Notes under the pieces: generated by a model
Database searches by the model: none
The model's input: only the letters and a program-made list of their open reading frames with translations
What the model was told of the DNA's origin: nothing
NCBI GenBank assembly: GCA_012295275.1
Contig: CM022679.1
Coordinates: forward strand, 28,098,164 to 28,118,163
DNA length: 20,000 nt
Reading direction: 5' to 3'
Origin: Chrysomallon squamiferum
Taxonomy: Eukaryota; Mollusca; Gastropoda; Neomphalida; Peltospiridae
Program-made: the position numbers and the translations under genes
In this document: one piece after another, positions 1 to 20,000 of the stretch
How the letters are laid out: the number at the start of each line of letters is the position of its first letter
Numbering within the stretch: position 1 is the first letter of the stretch

Positions 1-490
1 GATGTTTGTTGTGTTTTGTTGCTAATGATGCAGCAGAACGTGAAGCATACACAACTAACTGTTGTACCTTACCGTGCTGCGGTGCTTTAGGCCGCGGGAG
101 GAAAATACATTGACATGCAGCATCAATCAACAGGACGAGAAAATGCGAAAGGAAGACTGACAAATGTATGCTTATTTCTGATCAGTGAGTTAACTGATAG
201 TTTCGACATGCGGGTGAACTTAATGACTTTGTACTCAGTTTCTTCTTTATCTCTTTTTCGACCATTTCGTTTAGAGAACTGACATTTTCTGCACCGCTTG
301 AACCAAAGATAATTACGTGATAATTTAGATTAGTGGTTTCAGCGTTTAGACAGGGTGGATTAATTAGCTGTTCAGTTTTATGTCTGAATACAGCTACAGT
401 GCATCCTTACCACTGAAAGAGAAATGTAATAAAACAAAAACATTTCTCTTCTATTCACATGTTTAAAATGTTTTCTAATATTACATATAT

Positions 491-792
491 TGTCTGTGTA
501 CGTGTGTATGTGTCTGTGAGTGTGGGTATATGTATGTGTGTGAATGTGCGTGTTTGTGTGTGTGTATGGTGTGTATGGGTGTGTATGTGTGTTTGTGTAT
601 GTATGGTGTCTATGTGTGTGTATGGTGTCTGTGTGTGTGTGTGTGTGTGTATGTGTGTGTGTGGTGTATGTGTGTGTGAGTATGGTGTGTATGGTGTGTA
701 TGGGTGAGTGTGTGTGTGTTTGTGTGTCTGTGTGTGTGTATGGTGTGTGGGTGTGTGTGGGTGTGCGTGTGTGTGTGTGTGTGTGCGTGAGT
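491..792. repeat. Degenerate (TG)n microsatellite tract
   Basis: About 300 bp of TG-rich sequence with recurrent TATGGTGTGTATGG interruptions, so part of it behaves as a short minisatellite. The mixed interruptions suggest an old, expanded tract. The Cys/Val- or His/Thr-rich reading frames over it are artefacts of dinucleotide repetition. Confidence 0.95.
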
Positions 793-1017
793 GCAGGTTT
801 GTTGAGTAATTAAGATACGTGAGTGAGGGATGACAGATATTTTGATCACGTTTCTCTGTGTCTGTGTGAGAATTGCACGTCACTTTCTGTCTGCAAGTAG
901 ACATGCAGGAAACGCACAATTCACAACCTGGCGGTGAAAACATTTGTATTACTTGGAGTCCAGACGAAACCGTCAGACAGAGCAGTCTAAGATGTGATAT
1001 GCTGAGACTGCAGGGTT

Positions 1018-1065
1018 TATTATTATTATTATTATTATTACTATTGTTATTATTATTATTACTAA

Positions 1066-1125
<60 letters not shown>

Positions 1126-1231
1126 AAGTAGTAGTAATTTATTTATTTTTATTTGTTTTTATTATTATTACTATTATTTATTTATTTATTTATTTATTTA
1201 TTCATTTATTTATTCATTTATTTATTACTTT
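1018..1231. repeat. Compound (TTA)n-(GTA)n-(ATTT)n microsatellite
   Basis: Three adjoining simple repeats: TTA to about 1062, GTA/TAG to about 1137, then ATTT and TTCA variants to about 1231. A shorter ATTT block recurs at 1326-1360. The Leu/Val-rich frame here is not a gene. Confidence 0.95.
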
Positions 1232-2467
1232 GTGTAATAAATTGTTTCTCTGCCTTCATCGTTTATCAGTTCTAATAAATAAAACTTTTCAGCACAAATC
1301 TTTTCTTTCACTTTTTAATTTTCATTATTTATTTATTTATTTATTTATTGATTTATTAATATTATTTTTTGTTGTTACTGTTGTTGTTTTTCTTCAAAAA
1401 TACATCGATGTACTTGGCGAGATATAACTATGACATCATTCTTACTGTATCACAATGCCCACATGACGTCACTATCAGAATACAGTCATACGTTATGACT
1501 ATGATCCACAATGAGACCGTGTAACTGTTGTGAACCAGAAGCAGATATTTAGATCCTTGAAACTTTCAAGAAAAACAATAATTAAATAATAAATATTTAT
1601 TAAACAAATAACAGTATATTTATCAAGTGACATGTAAATTATAAAATAGTGATTACAGTAGAGACACAAAATACTCATATTATAAATTACATCATGAAAA
1701 AGCAAATACATCCTGAGTTGTTGTAGATGTTGTTGTTGTCTTATTTTTTGTGAATTTAGCGTAGAAATGTTATAAACTTAGCAAAGTTGTTTTTTTTTTT
1801 TGTGTTTTTTTTCTGATATTACTTATGAATGCAACTTTTAAATACAAGCAAATATTTAATTTTTAACATTGTGTAATTATATTTATGTCCCTCAGTAAAC
1901 TACGAATCGCTCATTTGTTTGCTAACAAAAACAATAAAAATTCTGTTACAAATAACGGTAAAATATCTATTTTAATAACTCTGTAAAAAAAAAAAAAAAA
2001 AAAATTCTCTTTTTTATTATAATTATTATGTTGCTTGCATCTGCAAATTTTAAACCTATCTTTCTGTCTTAGAAGTTCATTCACATCTGAAAGCGGATCC
2101 GCATTTTATAAATTTAGAAATGTGAACGTTGAAAGTTTTTATCACTTTCGAGATAAAATGTTCGGTAGATAAGGTTTGTTGTGAGATTTACACAAAACCA
2201 CACCATGTGTTTCATACATCGTCTCTCGATTTTCAGTTTCTCGTGAACTAGAAGTATGTAAAAACTAAAACCAGATATCTGCAAACTTCACTCAATGGCT
2301 GGTTAGTCGTCACATTGTCACGTGCCACACAAGAATGAAAATCAGTTATAACTGTTACAGCACGAACTAGCAAAGAACGATAACTCTGAATGGCTCATAG
2401 TAGACTGGTTTCATTAAGATTTGTGTGTGTGTATGAACAAAAGACTGGTAAAAAAATATTTATCACT

Positions 2468-2468
2468 C

Positions 2469-2507
<39 letters not shown>

Positions 2508-2508
2508 A

Positions 2509-2543
<35 letters not shown>

Positions 2544-2545
2544 AA
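2468..2545. repeat. (AAT)n-(AAAT)n microsatellite
   Basis: An AAT tract passes into AAAT and then an A-run, about 35-120 bp downstream of the candidate poly(A) signal in gene sense. Read on the minus strand it is TTA/TTTA-rich and could act as part of a downstream T-rich element. Confidence 0.9.
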
Positions 2546-2586
2546 AAAAAAAGAAAAAAAAGCCTATCTTATAAACACACACTTTG

Positions 2587-2592
2587 TTTATT
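2587..2592 (-). terminator. Candidate poly(A) signal AATAAA
   Basis: AATAAA on the minus strand lies 35 bases after the RET stop codon. It is followed by a GT-rich stretch (GTGTGTGTTT) and a T-rich run, as expected for a cleavage site with a downstream element. The implied 3' UTR would be very short, about 55-70 nt. The AT-rich surroundings make chance AATAAA hexamers likely, so a more distal site is possible. Confidence 0.4.
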
Positions 2593-2627
2593 TATCACGA
2601 TTTCTTGTATATCTGATATCTGGCTTC

Positions 2628-18465
<15,838 letters not shown>

Positions 18466-18653
18466 CTGAAAAAAAAAACAGAAACATTAGTTTTACATAT
18501 ACTTTATTAAGATATTGTTGGATAAGTCAGTCTTTTGTTGTAACGAACGTTTGTAATATGACAAATTATGTTTTTATTTTGTCTGAAAAGACACAAGATT
18601 ATTTAATTAGGTAAGCATTCAGTATCTATTTTTATCATTAATCAAAGTAAAAT

Positions 18654-18655
<2 letters not shown>

Positions 18656-18721
<66 letters not shown>

Positions 18722-18735
18722 TTTCTCTCTTTCTG

Positions 18736-18768
<33 letters not shown>

Positions 18769-18790
18769 TTTTGTGTGTGTGTGAATTGTT
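18656..18790. repeat. (CT)n-(GT)n compound microsatellite
   Basis: A pure CT tract to about 18716, interrupted CT to 18752, then GT to about 18782. CT-rich degenerate sequence with CTGTCTGT motifs continues to about 19140. Confidence 0.96.
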
Positions 18791-19374
18791 CTCTTTCTCA
18801 ATCTCTCAGTATAACAACATATATAATTATGAGTAGGTTTGTGTTTTTCTGTTACTCTCTCAGACCTCTTCTTCTCATTCTCTCTATCATTCTGTCTATT
18901 TATCTCTTTGTTTGTCACTTTTTATGCTGTTCATTTCTGTATATATTCCATGTATTCCTTATCTCTTTACTGGTCTGTCAATACATTCATTCATCCATCC
19001 ATCTGTCTGTCCCCCATATCTGACGCCACGCTCTCTGTCTTTCACACCTTCTCTCTCAGCTGATCTGTCAGTGATTTATCTATTTGTTTGTTAGAAGTAG
19101 AATCCTTTGTCCGTCTGTCTCTGTGTCTTTCTCTTCATCTGTGTCAAAGTATCTCTATTACTGTATTTTCCTTTGATTTTGTGTTTTAATTTGGCGTCTT
19201 CAGTTGAAATTAAACATACACATTTGAGATGAAACGCTTGGATTAAGTAAACTATTTTATTTCAAACAAGTTTCTTCCGCTCTGACGTGACTGGAACAAG
19301 TTATACGAGAATTAAAAAAAAACAGCGCGTAAACAACTGACGTAAAGTCACAGAAACACGATAGAGCCGTAAGA

Positions 19375-19512
19375 TGATGATAATAACAACAACAGTAATA
19401 ATAGCAGTAATAATAATAACAGAGCTACCTGTAGTAGTAACAGTACTGATTGTGGTTGTAGTATTAATAATAGGTTTTTAAATAATATGAGCTGTAAATG
19501 TAGTAGTAGTAA

Positions 19513-19559
<47 letters not shown>

Positions 19560-19700
19560 ATAGTAGAAGTAGCGGTAGTAGCGGTAGTAGCGGTAGTAGT
19601 AGTAGTAGTAATAGTAGTTAGGTGAAGTAGCAGTAATAGTAGTAGTAGTAGTAGTAGTAATAATAGTAGTAGTAGTAGTAGTAATAGTACTGACATCTTT
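19375..19700. repeat. (GTA)n/(TAA)n triplet tract
   Basis: GTA/TAG and TAA triplets with GCGGTA variants; the longest pure GTA run is at about 19514-19560. The poly-Tyr and poly-Thr frames on the minus strand are artefacts. Confidence 0.95.
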
Positions 19701-19731
19701 AATAGTAATTGTAAGAATGGAAATACAGATA

Positions 19732-19994
19732 CCGGACCAATTATCCGGATCCCTTGGGGCGTGAGACATTCCGGATTCCTGTTTTTTCCTGTTTTCTCGT
19801 AACAAGGCATCTGAATACGTAAATAATTAGACATAAACTTTTTAAAATTAAAAACATAAAGAAAATTGACGATACACAACTGTGGCGACTCGACACGTAA
19901 ACAGTGCGGCGAGTGAATGAACGCCACGCAACTTGAAAGAGTAGTTCCTGTCTCGGAACTTTCCGGATTTTAGGACGCCGGATAACTGGTCCGG
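19732..19994. mobile_element. Candidate 263-bp MITE with 17-bp inverted ends and TA flanks
   Basis: The left end reads CCGGACCAATTATCCGG (19732-19748). The right end, read on the minus strand, is CCGGACCAGTTATCCGG (19978-19994), giving 16 of 17 matches. Both are flanked outside by TA (19730-19731 and 19995-19996), the target duplication expected of Tc1/mariner/pogo-type elements. Further TCCGGA motifs lie inside both ends. There is no transposase frame, so it would be non-autonomous. The superfamily is inferred from the TA duplication and small size only. Confidence 0.7.
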
Positions 19995-20000
19995 TACCTG

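Larger units (their letters stand above)
1..2586. other. Intergenic region 3' of RET, no gene recognised
   Basis: No coding region with protein-like composition is visible on either strand. Open frames here arise from TG, TTA, GTA and ATTT repeats or are short and AT-driven. The region holds the microsatellites at 491-792, 1018-1231, 1326-1360 and 2468-2545 and several A or T homopolymers (for example 1790-1801 and 1986-2004). It may include distal 3' UTR if the early poly(A) signal is not used. Confidence 0.6.
18466..20000 (-). other. RET upstream intron, partial; no further exon found
   Basis: Cadherin-like-domain exons should lie upstream, but none is recognisable here. The region holds the CT/GT tract (18656-18790), CT-rich degenerate sequence to about 19140, a GTA/TAA tract (19375-19700) and a small inverted-repeat element at 19732-19994. 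A small or diverged exon in 19150-19370 cannot be excluded. Confidence 0.65.

Noticed and set aside
455-943. His/Thr-rich and Cys/Val-rich long frames over the TG tract
   Set aside because: Products of dinucleotide repetition without start context, splice signals or homology; similar frames over CT, AT, TTC and GTA tracts were dismissed too.
1464-1471. TGACGTCA (CRE-like) palindromes at 1464-1471 and 5527-5534
   Set aside because: Single 8-bp matches, one downstream of the gene and one inside an intron, with no other promoter signal nearby; chance is the simpler explanation.
18839-19094. Hydrophobic plus-strand frames near the CT tract
   Set aside because: Leu/Ser/Phe composition comes from degenerate CT/CTGT repeats; no domain, signal or splice structure.

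Overview
The window is animal nuclear DNA. It is AT-rich, crowded with microsatellites, and carries one multi-exon gene on the minus strand. Thirteen coding exons can be placed between 18465 and 2628 by reading each minus-strand candidate, matching GT/AG splice sites and requiring codon phase to agree across every junction. The joined product is 612 complete residues (1839 coding bases with the stop) plus one split codon at the open 5' edge. It is the C-terminal part of an orthologue of the receptor tyrosine kinase RET. The family assignment rests on the RET-type cysteine-rich domain (ICPQDC, GTCWC, C-x3-C before the membrane), one transmembrane helix, a complete kinase ([21 protein letters not shown]), the PYPGI segment of RET and a tail tyrosine in EYLEL. 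Kinase exon lengths (148, 108, 212, 123, 71, 41+97, 100) match the vertebrate RET pattern as I remember it (148, 108, 215, 123, 71, 138, 100). The organism is an invertebrate, perhaps a lophotrochozoan such as a mollusc, but this guess rests only on genome texture.

Layout from the gene's 5' side (high coordinates) to its 3' side: a 263-bp TA-flanked miniature transposon candidate (19732-19994) and microsatellites in the upstream intron; cysteine-rich-domain exons (18250-18465, 17495-17686); the transmembrane exon (16593-16861); kinase N-lobe exons (16018-16165, 15616-15723) and the hinge/kinase-insert exon (14915-15126); a 4.4-kb minisatellite filling most of the next intron (10504-14932); catalytic and activation-loop exon (10014-10136); C-lobe exons (8773-8843, 6214-6254, 5674-5770, 4346-4445); two tail exons (3870-3924, 2628-2836). 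The stop codon is at 2628-2630, a possible poly(A) signal is at 2587-2592, and about 2.5 kb of intergenic sequence follows.

The most unusual structure is a recurring relation between tandem repeats and 5' splice sites. At three exons of this gene (14915-15126, 4346-4445 and 17495-17686) a minisatellite unit contains the last 18-22 bases of the exon, the splice donor and the first bases of the intron, and has been multiplied into the intron. The copies number about 110, 3 and roughly 4. The gene therefore carries arrays of duplicate donor-like sites directly downstream of the true ones. In the case at 4346-4445 the copies also contain acceptor-like sequences, making potential 15-19-nt micro-exons. 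I know of no description of this pattern in RET; whether it affects splicing cannot be decided from DNA alone.
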